Of a stretch of DNA of 64,000 nucleotides, positions 9,521 through 21,800 are shown one piece after another (position 1 is the first letter of the stretch; each line of letters starts with the position of its first letter). The stretch is taken from assembly GCA_944472135.2 (NCBI GenBank), contig OX235266.1, positions 12,937,925 to 13,001,924 on the forward strand, given 5' to 3'. This stretch comes from Trichobilharzia regenti. Its lineage: Eukaryota; Platyhelminthes; Trematoda; Strigeidida; Schistosomatidae. The notes below the pieces were generated by a model. The model did no database searches. It was not told the origin of the DNA and worked only from the letters and a program-made list of their open reading frames with translations. The position numbers were made by a program, and so were the translations under genes.

Positions 9521-11950
9521 GTATTAATGCGTTTGTTGGAAATATTTCTATGAAGTCAGATGATCTGCATATTTATTTGACGTATGCATACGCATTCTTC
9601 AGCTTTCCGTGTTATTCTAGTGAATGTATTTGATGCATGTGTTGATAATTTATGAAATGTTGAGCATGTAAATGCATCTGATATGTTCTCTTTTGATTAA
9701 AACCAAATTGACCTTCAAATTAATCAGAATGTGAGAATATTTAACATTGCATTTTTTGGCATCTAGGGCTTAAGTATAATACAGGTAATCGTGTAGGCGA
9801 AATGTGTCTTTCCGATGAATCAAGTTAGTTTGAAAATCAATGAATTATGATTTATTGTGTGTGCATTTATTCCATCATCCCTGGAGAAGTAAACCTTGCC
9901 AACCAATGTAGTTTTCATAGCATTGAAGATATTTTGAAATAATTCTTCACGGTATCGTATTGACGAAAGTAGTTTTAACGCATGTTATGTGTACGATATA
10001 ATCGTTATGATTAGTGTTCTATAGTTTTTTGGTTTGTAAGTGTTAGTTATGTTTTTACGAGTTGATCACGGATTAGGGTCGTGCTAAATCATGAATTGGT
10101 AGAGGTTAGAATTCATCAGGGATTGAGTAGTGTCCCAGTGTCTCAATGGTATACTAGCTGGCATTCTAACGGGAAGGTCCTGGGTTCGAACCTTAGTGGG
10201 TGCATAGTGTCTATGATTCTCAAAACTAGGATGAAACAGCTGTCCAGTACTCTCTGGTTTTCAATGGTTCTCTAAGTGATATCAATCCGCGACCAACTGG
10301 TAAAAACATAGTGAGTAAGCACATGAATTAGACCTGTTCAAATCTTCAACGACTAATATCGAAACACATGTTTCCCAATGCGATGTGAACCCGAATATTT
10401 GTTATCGCTTTTCCATTTTATCTTATTGCAATGGAGTGATTATGCAATTTACAGCGTGGTTGACCACAAGAATATCTGAATGGGACAAAATCTAAACTAT
10501 GCCATTTTCTTTTCATTGAAGTACGAAAAAGTAGAAGACAGAACGCCGTTACTTATAGTTCCTGTAAATCTACCACACACTGTTATCAAGAGCCTATGGA
10601 ATAACAGAAAAACAAACTACCTGGTATCCCGACATGTTCCATTCACTAGCACCAGTCTGGTTGTTTATAAATCGATATTATATATATTTTACTTGTCAAG
10701 CATAAACACTATTCGTATTAGCGAATTCACATGTGAATGACAGTTCACATACATTTGGGGGATATAAAGCTGGTCATCTATTTGTTTCACAGAACCTTCG
10801 CCAAGTTTTTTGACACTCGTGGAGTGTAGGCCCATCACTAACATTACTGGCTGTCACACAGTTGATTTGGAACACAGAATCGATATTCAGATTGCGCTTA
10901 CGATTATTTACTTCGATTCAGTGAATCTATTGCTGAGGTATATCTTTGAAGGAACTTGTACACAAGGTGTTTGTACTTAGTTTAACCTGGGTGAGGGTAT
11001 TAATCCGATTGTTGCATAATTATGGATTCTGTGTTTTGTTCAATTTTCCCTATCTTCATCATTTTCAATAAGACAGTTTTCACCACTCACCTTTGTGAAA
11101 TCAACTCAAGTGTTGTTTCATGTGTCTTTCGCTGCCAAACATTGCTGAAAAATATTCTCTGCACTTGTGTTAGTAAGCAAAGTATCCAAATTCCATGAAT
11201 ATTCTTTCAGACCTGTGATGAAATCCTGCTTTCTTCTCGTGTTGTCAGTAAATGATTTACATTTTACTCATCACCCTTCGCTTTAACTACAACTTTCAGT
11301 AGACAATGTGCTGAACAGAAGAAGAGATGTATGTTGATACTGAGTTATTCTCATGATTATTTTCTGGTTTTGAGGCTGAAACGATTCTTCGAAACAAAAT
11401 GAATACTTCTAATGCTGCTGTCCTTTCCTGACCTGCCGTTGTCGCTACTACTTTTTCCTTCAGCATTTCAGTAAATTCAGTATCCATGATACCTATATTT
11501 CCACCTTGATTATTCATAGTTTGATGAATTTTGTCGATGAACAATTACTTTCAGAACTCTTCGGAACTCATCTGGAATTTGTGTAGGGAGATAAACGTAG
11601 GTCAGAAATGAGATGTTTGTATTCACAGTAGTATTGAATAGTGGCTAAACCTTGTAGTGCTTCATTTCATTCACCTCACTGTACTGAGTCAGAGACATGC
11701 ACTAACCAGCTATCTAAAACGGTATTGCTGTCTTTTTTCCGAGTTATATTTCAAAATTTTTCACTGATTAGTGTAACTCTACTTTAACATCAGTGACAAG
11801 TCTGATACAGAAATTGTTCACCGACTTGCAAATATTGTGAACATTTGCAAATGACTCCACTAAAGTATTATTTATAAAGTTTTCTTAAGAATATTTGTGG
11901 TATGTACACAAATTCATGGGCAAAGACAATCAGCAAACAATCACCAATGA
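9490..11950. repeat. segmental duplication, copy 2
   Basis: Collinear with 4780-7832 (see that entry) over about 2.4 kb, diverged throughout by substitutions and small indels. It lacks the RTE insertion of copy 1 but carries an Sm-alpha-like SINE (10100-10290). A minus-strand frame of 82 codons at 11544-11296 (with MDTEFTEMLKEK) has only a broken counterpart in copy 1, so I do not call it a gene. Confidence 0.65.
10100..10290 (+). mobile_element. Sm-alpha-like SINE with degenerate hammerhead
   Basis: A tRNA-like head with B box (ggtcctgggttcgaacc) is followed by gtgggtgcatagtg, a degraded hammerhead core (tatgattctcaaaactagga then tgaaacagc) and the family tail (gtccagtactctctggtttt, caatggttctctaa). 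The order matches schistosome Sm-alpha SINEs, whose RNA carries a hammerhead ribozyme. The CTGATGA box is mutated. Confidence 0.6.
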
Positions 11951-12411
11951 ACCGGAATTTCTATATTCCTGGATTTACTATTTCGATTCTTACAAATTCT
12001 CTGTATGCCTTGTGATTTTGCCTCCTAGTTGTGATGTTTTCAATGATCTCTTAAAGTAAATACAGTGTTACTCGGTAGCTCGAGGAATCAAAGACATATA
12101 TATATATATATGTAGGTGGCTGGCCAGTCGATTGTTCCTGTATTTCCAGCGAGTGATTGTGTAGTCACAGTAGCTGATGGTTCTCGCAATCCATCTGCAG
12201 TTTCTTCAGCCTATTTTTGAAAAAAGCTAGTGGTTTGGTTCTTCGTCAAAATTCTCTGTTATTTAATTATTTCTGGCCATCTTCATTTCAGAGTGGAGTG
12301 AAGATAGGAATTGGTGAAATTCCCAAGGTTGCTATAAATATTTTTGATAACACAGAATTTCTCTTAACTACGTAAAAGTACTAACTTGTGGAAAATCAGA
12401 GTTATGTTCTT

Positions 12412-12604
12412 GCGCGTCGGTGGCTCAGTGGTTAGGACTCCCACCGATCATGCACATGGTCCGTGGTTTGATCCCCCTGCCGACGCACATCTGATATCTA
12501 TGGTCGGCCCGCAAAATTTGAGCTACTGATATCACATGCTGAAAATTCCATACGTGTACCAAAAATACGGTGTGGAATCAAGCTGTAATAAAAAAATATA
12601 TATT
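12412..12604 (+). mobile_element. tRNA-derived SINE, subfamily 1
   Basis: Head gcgcgtcggtggctcagtgg (A box) and ggtccgtggtttgatcccc (B box), then the subfamily-1 body and tail (tgctgaaaattccatacgtg, gtgtggaatcaagctgtaat) and an A-rich end. Nearly full length. Confidence 0.75.
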
Positions 12605-12659
12605 ATTCTCCGATGTTACTATTTCAGCCTCATGTGTAGGATAGGGTGTATTCTTTTTG

Positions 12660-12976
12660 ACTGCTGAAGTGAGAGTTGAAAATGAGCAGTTTGATATACA
12701 TATAGGGGTGACCTAATACTAGCATACCGTATCCTAAGAAACGATTTTGGAGCTAATTTATCTAAATTATTTCTTCCTTCTAGCACCAACCAATTGCGAG
12801 GACATCACCTCAAGGTTCAAAAACCACAGTCGAATCGTCTGCGTCTGGAGATCCGTTTTTCGCATCGAATTGTGAACCATTGGAACTCTCTACCGGAACA
12901 CCTCGTATCAGCGCCATCCGTTGATTCATTCAAGGCGAGATTGGACCTCCTGTATGCAATAAATCGAAAGGATTAA
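12660..12976 (+). pseudogene. CR1/jockey-type LINE ORF2 C-terminus
   Basis: An open frame to a stop at 12976 reads GDLILAYRILRNDFG near 12707, then NQLRGHHLKV and FSHRIVNHWNSLPEHLV, ending with SFKARLDLLY. This is the conserved C-terminal region found after the RT domain in CR1/jockey-like non-LTR retrotransposons ('RGDLI..YKIL', 'R..NFFS.R....WN.LP..V..A.S...FK..LD'). No RT catalytic part is present: a 5'-truncated insertion. Confidence 0.65.
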
Positions 12977-13369
12977 CACATGCATACAGCTTACTATCCT
13001 AAATAAATTGTAAACTGTAAACTGTATATTATTAAATAATAATAATATTTCATTATTGGCAGGTTGTATGTGATGAAAACAAAAAGGAAGATCGATATAG
13101 TCTTATTTAATTGGATGACAGTTTAAGCACAATTAACTGCTTATAACAAATAGTTCTTTTTTCGTAGAATGTGACATGTATGCAAAGTTATTTTTATTTT
13201 TTCAAAATGTATGTTAAAATGTCTGTAAAATTCTTCTTCTGTCGTTTTTGCAAGTGACATTTGGTTTGAACAGATGAGCGCAGATCATGTTCACTGAATC
13301 ACTCATCTGTTCCAATGAAGCACATTTCTGCAATTGACTATGCTGCAGTTAACCCGAAAAACTTCCCAC

Positions 13370-14150
13370 TGAATAATTCCCTGAAAATTGAAGAATGTAA
13401 ATTTATAAAACAAACACATTAATGAGCATCTTCCTTCACTTATAGTTCAATGGGAAAGGTCAAATAAAATCCATACGAAGTTCTATTTTGGCTCATTGGA
13501 TTGCTGATAGCGGTAACCAAGTGGAGGAAATAAAATAGTGCCTTCAAAGTTATCTATCGCATTCCATCAAGTCTTTCGAACGGAATTAGAACCCGTCTTT
13601 TACACCTAACCGAAGAAGCTATGGGAATTCATTCGAGAGAACAATCCTAGTCTTTGCATACAACAAATGAAGTTTGTTCTACCTTTGTCTCTCGCTTGTT
13701 TCGCCTAGGCGAATTCTATTCAAAACCCTCCCACCCCTTCTTATCATCCATCTCCTTCGTAGGTTTATGATATTTATTTAAACTCTGATTATCGTTCCAT
13801 TTGATTTGACCTAATTTATTTATTTATTGAATTGACTACATATATGCATATACTATCTTTGTTAGTCTTATCAACTGTATAAACCTTATTATCAATAATT
13901 TGTTATTATTATAATCATCGTTATTAACTTCGTTCAAAACATTTACCACATTATTATTACTATTATTATTATTTGTATTATTATGATTACTATTATTATT
14001 TGTTCCACAAAATCACCGTTGTTGGTTAAAAATTTTTATATATAAGTCTATGTAAATTAGAGTAAAGCCTGAAGAAGATCTAATTGGAAACAACAATACT
14101 GTTCGCTTATATGTCTTGTTCTAATTTCGTTATTGCTAGACTTATGAACA
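13370..14150 (+). mobile_element. PLE-A 3' fragment with hammerhead-like end
   Basis: Around 13490-13710 the frames give AHWIADSGNQVE, then IYRIPSS and a ...HLTEEAMGIH... segment, which align with the PLE-A C-terminal tail (EHL..SGH..., ..VIY.I...L..R.R...L..AEA.AIH). It is 5' truncated. The AT-rich 3' UTR runs to a hammerhead-like motif at 14065-14108. Confidence 0.6.
14065..14108 (+). ncRNA. hammerhead-like motif at PLE-A 3' end
   Basis: AAGC, CTGAAGA, 11 nt, GAAA, a small hairpin (AACA/TGTT), C, then GCTT. AAGC and GCTT are complementary and would form stem I. The core box has A for T at one position. Confidence 0.45.
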
Positions 14151-14605
14151 GGTAAATACTGGCATGAGTAAATGCCATTTACAACCAAATGATTAGTAAT
14201 AACATCTTCATATTTCAGTTTTTTTAGGTAAACTATGGTAAGTGAAGATATTATCTCCTAACATTCCATCATGTATGACTACTTTGTGAAACACATACTA
14301 TTGAAATGCATTCGATGCGAAGTTCTGGGAATCCGAAAGCCTACTGCTTGCAATCAGAAGTCGTCGTTACGATTGTTTTTATATGTACTATACTGTTGCG
14401 TAATCAGTAGAACATATTGTTTTCCTTTAATATTTTGGTAGTGTGAAATTGTGGGTACCTAGCCTGTCATATCCTCTGATGGTGTTCTCGTGACTTTTGA
14501 TGCTAGATCTACCAAGGACGATGGAATAGTACGCGACGTAATGGTTGTATGTAAGGTTTGAAGAAGCCTGTGTGCCATATGCATGCACCTCGTCCTGATT
14601 ATGTT

Positions 14606-14841
14606 GTGCGTCGGTGGCACAGCGATTAGGACGCTCGCTGACCATGCACATGGTCTGGGGTTCAATTCCCGGCCGACACACTTCCAAACCTCGCTAAGTC
14701 AGAAATAGTGCTGGTAAAGAGGAAAGGTTGGGCATGAATCTAGAAACTCCCATCCTGTAAAATAAACACCACTGCTACAGAAACTTTAAGCCACTAGCTT
14801 TAAGCCCCATGTTCCACTGGGAACGTGAAGGAAATAAAAAA
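14606..14841 (+). mobile_element. tRNA-derived SINE, subfamily 2
   Basis: Head gtgcgtcggtggcacagcga with A box and ggtctggggttcaattcccg (B box), then aaacctcgctaagtcagaaa, ggaaaggttgggcatgaatc, ccactgctacagaaacttta and a 3' end gaacgtgaaggaaataaaaa. Full length. Confidence 0.75.
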
Positions 14842-15789
14842 AGTGTAAAGTATTCCTATATTATGAATTAAAAGTCTATCTGAACAAAGAATATTCTTCT
14901 CAATAATTTCTCCTCTTCAGGTTCTTACCATTATAAAATATAATATTTGTTGGCGTCACAATAATGACCAGTTATGCGGTGGATACGCTTTTAACGTAGA
15001 ATAATAGATTAGTGATTATGGGGTGTCAAAATAAATAGTCGTATTTGTTAAAGAAACGTGCTAGACTGAAATCGATTACAAAATATCGTAAAACGGGAGA
15101 CAATCGTGGTGATTAGTCGTCATAATAGATTTGTAGAATGTGGGATAGGAAAAACTGACAAATCAGTTCAAGGTTATAAAAGGTGGCTAGTAGAAAACGG
15201 CCTGTGTTAAATAGGAGATAGTTAGACTGCAATGAGAGGGGTTCATAATGAAATTACGAATATGTGAAATGAAACAGATGAAGGCATACATTGAAAAAAG
15301 AGATATTATGACTAATAAGTCCGGATAGGAAAAATGAAAAATTCGGTAGTATTGAGGGAATGTTTGCATGAAGGGCATAAATTATGACGAATATTAATAA
15401 TATCTGTAGTAATAAGAAAAGGAAAACCATGAAGGTTAAGGGGAAGGAGCACTCTTGGTGAGAAGAAGAATCATCAATCGAAGTTTGGTCACAGTAGGAA
15501 CAGCGTCTGGACGTGTTCTTTTTGGATACAAAGTTCCGGTTTAGTCGATTTTATTGCAACAGCTTCAATTATGTATAGGATATGTAAGCGAAAAGAAATT
15601 ATCAAAAAAGAATATTCTTCGTTCAGATTGACTTTTAAATCATAATATGGGACTATTTCACACTATAAAACCTTATAACTCTCACGAGCACCCTGTTGCA
15701 TTAAAGGAACTCAATGATTTTCATAAAGTTCAAAGTATGGCTCCTCGAATCAAGAATATGTATCGAACTTACAGAGTAGTTTTATTTCT

Positions 15790-17070
15790 AAGAAAAAGGC
15801 ACAAACAGCGAAGAAAATTTTCTTTTCGACGATTCATTTTCATGAGCTGTACCATCGTAATTATAATTAACACAGAAATCTTTACACCAATCAGATACTG
15901 GTAAACTTTGTCCTGGAAAATTGTACTACATAGTGTAATAAGGTGTAAGAAGGGATGATTAATTGTAAGTTAGAAATGAGACAGAAGTTGGCATGTCTTA
16001 ACAAGTGAGGTAATGACTAATCAATAAGCTAGTGTAGAATGGACAGGAACTAGTGGAAAGACTATAAACTAATTTTGTATAATTTTATAATCTGTGTGAA
16101 AAAACAATGTTATTAATAAACAGTAATAGAGTGGTAATAAAATGTGGATGACGGGAATAATAATAATAAAAGTATTAAGAACAGTAATAATAATGATAAT
16201 AATAATAATAGTGAACTTACATATTAAAACAAAGAAGCAAAATTATAGTAAGAAATTTACTCTGGCTATGGTAGGGCCAGAGAATGTATGTATCGTTTTT
16301 GTATGCATAGGTCAGGTTTTAGGTCTCGACTAGCTAATGCCTCAGCTATGTACAGATGCCGTATCCGAAGTCCTTTTACACGATATTGAGGGACTCTGTG
16401 TACCACTGTGAAGCATTCATGTGGGGGTGCTCGATATCCGGAGATGACAAGGTGTTCGAGGATCGAGCTACTGCTATTCTTCTTTTCTCCTCTGGCTAAC
16501 CAAGCTGGGCAGTGTTCCAGGATACGTTTGTGAACTTGACGTTGCTCCACACGAGCAAGTAAATTGATAAATACACATTGAAGTGGCCAAAAGAGGTACC
16601 TTGTTCTTAACGTTATACTTGATTAACTGTCTGCAGGAAAATGTTATACGTAGAGTGGCTGTTGGGAATGTCTTTTTCAGACTTTTTGAAAGGTGGTTTC
16701 TGAGAATTTCCGCTGTGATATCTCCTTTGAATTTCAGGTTCATGCAGAGAGTCTTCTTAAAAACCGTTGTGATCTTTGACACCAGAGGATTCTCCTTCAC
16801 GTTTTTGTCGATGAATCTTGGTGGATACCCATTCTCTAGTATGGTTTCACGCAATAAATTTAATTCTTTCTCTACCGTGTCTTCCGAGCAGATTTTCGTA
16901 ATCCTAGAACACAATGTACGTACCACGTTTCTCTTTCGGATCAGTGGAATAAAGCTCTGGAAGTTGATAAACTGTCCAGCCAATGTTGGCTTACGGTATA
17001 TCGATCTTTGGATTGCACAGTAGTGTCTTCTGGTGAGTAAGAAAGCATTTCAATTTCTCTTTTGTCTCCT
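15790..17070 (-). mobile_element. PLE-A C-terminal half with an inverted arm
   Basis: The minus strand 16983-16474 encodes the linker after the RT (ITKICSEDTVEKELNLL, ILENGYPPRFIDKN, LKFKGDITAEILRNHL) and the start of the GIY-YIG domain (CIYQFTCSCGA). A frameshift near 16540 moves to the frame 16550-16266, which continues with HCPAWLARGEKKNSSS, ILEHL and ends AEALASRDLKPDLCIQ. Near 15808 a plus-oriented terminal palindrome (gaagaaaattttcttttcga) marks an inverted arm, as at 17680 and 18640. The RT palm is absent. Confidence 0.7.
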
Positions 17071-17679
17071 TAGCAATGTGATTAGCTATGAAAGGAATAT
17101 CAACATGATTTGTTCTTGAAATTCAAGATAATCAGATCACAATATCTAAAATGCTTTTTGTCCTAAATGACATCAAGAAAGGATGCAATGAGACGTTATA
17201 GAACGTGTTGCACTGAGCAGTTAGATACGTGTTTTTTAATAAGGGGATGCTCGTTTCTTTAGTATAAGATAGATCTTATTGTCAGCTGACACTAAGCTAC
17301 TGAACTCAATTGAGAAGTATCAACTATAGATTGATTAATCAGTATAACTTAACACGAAATAGTCCTATATTTAGAGAAACCAATATTCAGTGTTTGCAGA
17401 GATAAACCTACATAACTAACAATAATCAGCGTTACATAGACATCAAAACTTTCTGATGTGCTGATGCATCTTAATGCTTTATTCATGTTGCCAAATATAT
17501 ATATATATATATATATATGTATTTGAGTCACCTTCATTTATGTAATGGTCAAATTAAGCTATAATGACGGTAGGCATTAGGACGTAAATTAGCTTTCGTG
17601 TTCATGAGATCACTGTACTCATTTGAAATTCATCGGATATTAGGATAGCAATGGATATTTAGCATAGGGAAAAAAGACA

Positions 17680-18650
17680 GTTGCAGCCAAGAAAATTTTC
17701 TTTTCGATGAAATCATCAACTAGGCTGTATATTCGTGTATTTATGATAAGTGGGTGGGTAAGAAATTTCCAGAATAATTTCTGGTCAAGGGTTAAATTAA
17801 TAAAATTACAATTAGTAATTAAAATGCCACAATAAACAGGCGGAAGGGCGGATAAAACTCAAACAAACATACTGTGCAATTAGGGGTTAGAAATGCAGAA
17901 ATAACAACAACAGACAAGTTCTTTGGATAAAAAATCTGATGGGATCATAACTAATGTGACGAATGATTGTTTATGCAATCAGGGATGGAATATTTAGAAA
18001 TAACAAAATGACAAAACAGACGGGAAGTTCGGTTATGAAAATATGATAGTGTAAATAGGGATTAAGAAAAACTTCTAAATAACATGAATAAACTGGAAGC
18101 TTGGATAAGAAAGGTAATGGGCTAGTCACTTTTGGAAGTATTATCAGTTTATAATGGTCATGGCAGGGATAGGAGTTAGAAATATTTCATTTGGATACAT
18201 GGCGTGGGTTTAAGCTTTTGGATAGGTAGTGCCTCGGTTTTGCCAAGATGTCCTAATTTTACTTACTTTGATAGGTTTGATCAAATTTTGTATATTATGT
18301 TGAAGGATTTTTCGAATGGCACGGAATATCCTAAATTGACCAGATGTTCTGTCACTGAACTATATGCATGATTTTGTTCTCCTCTTACTAACCAGGCTAG
18401 ATAGAGTTTACTAGCGCGTTTTTCAAGTTGGCGCGTGGCACGGCCGATGTACTCAGCACCTCAAGAGCAAGTAAACTGTTATATACACTTTGAAGTGGCC
18501 CAATTCCTAATTGTCATTTCATTAATCTGACCCTTGACCAGAAATTATTCTGAGAATTTCCCCTCACCCATTTTTCATAAATACACGAGTGTACAGCCTA
18601 GTTGATGATTTCGTCAAAAAGAAAATTTTCTTCGCTGAAATTACCTTTTT
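17680..18650 (-). mobile_element. PLE-A GIY-YIG fragment between inverted arms
   Basis: Arms at 17686-17830 (plus) and 18520-18650 (minus) are inverted copies (aattttctttt, ttctggtcaagggt). Between them the minus strand 18530-18150 encodes GAEYIGRATRQLEKRA (a GIY-YIG nuclease motif with the conserved arginine), YLAWLVRGEQNH, EHLVNLGYSVPFEKSFNIIY and a C-terminal LKPTPCIQ. Two in-frame stops interrupt it. Confidence 0.65.
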
Positions 18651-18881
18651 ATTCCGTATGATCAAATGTGTATATTCCGCGATATTTATCAGAAAATAAC
18701 CTACGTCCACCTTCCACTACATAACTGTATAATGTATACGACAATGAACAGGTGAAGAATTTCAATTAGAACTTGTAGGCTGTTAGATACTGAATCTCTT
18801 CTCAATGAATCCATCTAAGTAACAAGTATTGCAAAAATCAGTTAAGCGTTGTGTACAGTAATTAAATTATGCGTCACTTAC

Positions 18882-18899
18882 CATATTTTGCCCAGCATA
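18882..18899 (-). CDS. MEG gene 2 18-nt micro-exon
   Basis: The acceptor is CTTCATATTTTAG and the donor GTAAGTGACG. In phase 2 it reads MLGKI and matches the exon at 60072-60089 (VIGKI) at 13 of 18 bases. The codon split across the junction with the previous exon is TGT (Cys) in both genes 2 and 3. Confidence 0.45.
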
Positions 18900-21800
18900 C
18901 TAAAATATGAAGATATTAGCGTTTATTTAAGTATAAGACAGTATATACTCGAAATAAGTGGAGAAAATTATGAAAATACTGTCAGAAGAAAAAAATCGTT
19001 GAAATAGGAGAAATATTCACAGGATTCTTCCAGGATTTCATAATGAGCTGAAATCGGTTATAGAACCATTGAAAAGCCACCTAGGAGTACTGGACATCTG
19101 TTTTGTCAGCCTTCTTTGGGACTCTTCATCAGTATGCACTTGCAGTGGTTCGATACCAAGCATTAGGGTAGAGTAGGTCGATTGTGAGGAAAAATGGTCG
19201 CCAGAGATGACACTGACTAGTAGTCGTGTTATGTAGTGAATTGGCAGAAGTTGGAATTCATGGGCTGACCACTGGCCTGGCTCCCACTGATTTAGTGATC
19301 TGCAAGCTCGTCTTGTAACTGGAACCCCGGTGGGCGCGTGCTGATGAAGAGACTCAAACTGGGAGGAAGCATCTGTTTAGTACTCGCAAGTTTTCCGGTT
19401 GTTCTATAACAGATGTAAGCTCAAGATGAAACAAATCACATCTCCGCCGACTGATACTTGAATATTCACTTTTTTATTACATCTTCATATATAGCTCTAG
19501 TCATATATATATATATATCATTGTTAATACAATACGAAAATTATTAATAGGAGCGATAAGTTTATTCACTATAAGTGCTCAATGTCACCATGTTGAGATG
19601 AGTGATAGTTATATAAGAAAATTACTGCAACCATCAAAGTGTAGATACAACTGTAAATTAAGGAATGAATGAGTCGACGAACTGGTTGCATAACGAGCAA
19701 CTAAATATGAAGCACTCAGGAAGGTACAATAACGAGGTCAATTATTACTTGCAAAGGGCTTAGAGTAAGGGGAAAATGAAGTGCCATTTAAGAAAAGTAG
19801 ATGCACAAATATCTTCTTAACACATAAGTCAGGTTTATTCAGGTGAATTCAAATGGCTTCAGCTGTGTGCAGAAGACGACCCCATAAAGAGAAATAAATA
19901 TCAGTCAGGATGAGATAAATTTTAGTGCTTTATTAAAATCAATCTTATATTCCCTACCTACAAGGTGAGATTAACTACTTAGGATGATATTGAAACATCA
20001 ACAAAAAGAAGAAATGGCAATTTGAACTTATTTTTCGGAAATAAAATAGGGGTCGTAGTGAGGAGACCAGTGTTGTATTGAACGCTGTTTTAACTACATT
20101 CTTTAAACGCCTATTATATCACCAAGAATCTTCAGTGTTATGAACAAGGGATCCTTTGGAGTTGTTGCTATAGTGAATTGTGTTGGTGGTAAATTCATAT
20201 TTTTATCAATAAACTGATCTGGATAAGCAATTCTACATAGTTATGGACTGAAAATGTAAAGCTACTCGTTGAATGAGTCGTCTGAGCAGATTATTCTAAC
20301 TCTATGATATAAATGCTTTACAAGATTGTGTTCAAATTTCAAGGGTGCAAAGTTCAGAACATGTGTTCGCTGACCAGTTATTATAGGTTTCCTTTATACA
20401 CGCCTTTTTAATATACCATTCTTCTTCTTAGTCGAAAAGACGTCTCGGAATAAAATACTATGATTATCCTCTTCGTCGATGGTAAAGTTATTTTTTGAAT
20501 ATACATCATTGAACATGTCGTGGAGGCTTGTTGCTACCCTATTATTTCCCATAATCAAACATTTGTCATCCATAGACTTCTTTCAAAAGCATATATAAAC
20601 CAAGATCAAGCTGCTCAAAAGAATTTCGCCTACATATTCTTCATGCAACTGTGACATTTATCCGTTTATAAGGATAATCCTGGACTTAGTGTGTTAAGAA
20701 ACCCTTTATTTTATCCAGCCTGTCTTATTACATTGGTCTAAGTGTCAGCTATTGTATTTTTAATTCCAGATAGTTTATTTTGTTAATTTTTATATTTCAT
20801 GACCTACTTTCAACTCTTTGTGTGCTTCTTTCTCGTCAGATATGGCAACAATCACACAACATACTTAAAGGTCAAGCGATCTTGAAGCAACCAATCAAGT
20901 CGCTGTGCATAACAAATGGACGCCTTGAATAATCTTTGTAGCAAACTTCATCCTGAATCAAGGTTGAAGTTAGTGTAGTTTGAAGGTTGTTGTCAAGGTT
21001 AGAGTGAATCATGCGAAGTAGATTTGTGGTAGAATGAAACTTGCAAATAAGATTACAAAAAGCATTTATTTGTACTGTTGAGGGGTCTGATTCCTTGTTC
21101 AAGGTCATTTGACTTCGGTGTCCATCCCTTACTGTTGCTTATTTAATTCAGAATATCTCTCCATGACTTGGGTACTTGGGCACTATGGTAGAGTATAACA
21201 ACATTATGGATAAGATTTTATTTTGATAAGTCACACAGTGTTTGTTGTACAGTAATATTAACTGATGACCACGTTTCGACCACAAACTATTGGCGCTCAT
21301 AATCATATCAAGTCACTACTCACAAAACTTATTTCCTTCATTTATATAGATGTGTGGAATCGATTAGATATTAGAAATAAAAATCAATATAGGATAATGT
21401 ACATTCAGAAATAAAACTATGCGTATTAGCAACCAAATACAATTAGATGGGAAATAAGACGAATGTTTTTATAGTCATAATAAGCAACATGTTTGAATAT
21501 TGTGATGTGTTTGAATTGAAATAGAATTTTAAGATTATTTATTATCCTCCTCTGATTTGACTGACAGGTGACAATAATATCTTCCATATTTCTGGTATTT
21601 GCATTGAGTCATTTCTGTTGCATGTGTTGGGTGTAGATTCACTCGATGAACCAGGATTCAGTAATCAACCCTCTCTCTCTCTCTCCACCTACCTATATTA
21701 CTTCTCAGAATTTTAACTCTGTTCCACCCACCAGGATGTGTGGTTGTGTGTTAATGCATTCAGTTCAGTGCAACTACTGAGCTTTTTTTCTAAATTACTT

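Noticed and set aside
11296..11544. Minus-strand frame of 82 codons in duplication copy 2
   Set aside because: The counterpart in copy 1 (about 7090-7330) has stops and shifts, DNA and protein similarity are about equal, and there is no splice context or signal peptide.
14205..14245. Plus-strand look-alike of the 18-nt MEG exon
   Set aside because: It has a similar acceptor (CTTCATATTTCAG) and donor (GTAAGTGAAG) to 18882-18899, but the enclosed piece is 19 nt with a stop in the expected phase and lies on the opposite strand to the genes.
16583..17023. Plus-strand frame of 146 codons
   Set aside because: It is the complement of the PLE-A C-terminal ORF at 16983-16474, which has clear family motifs.
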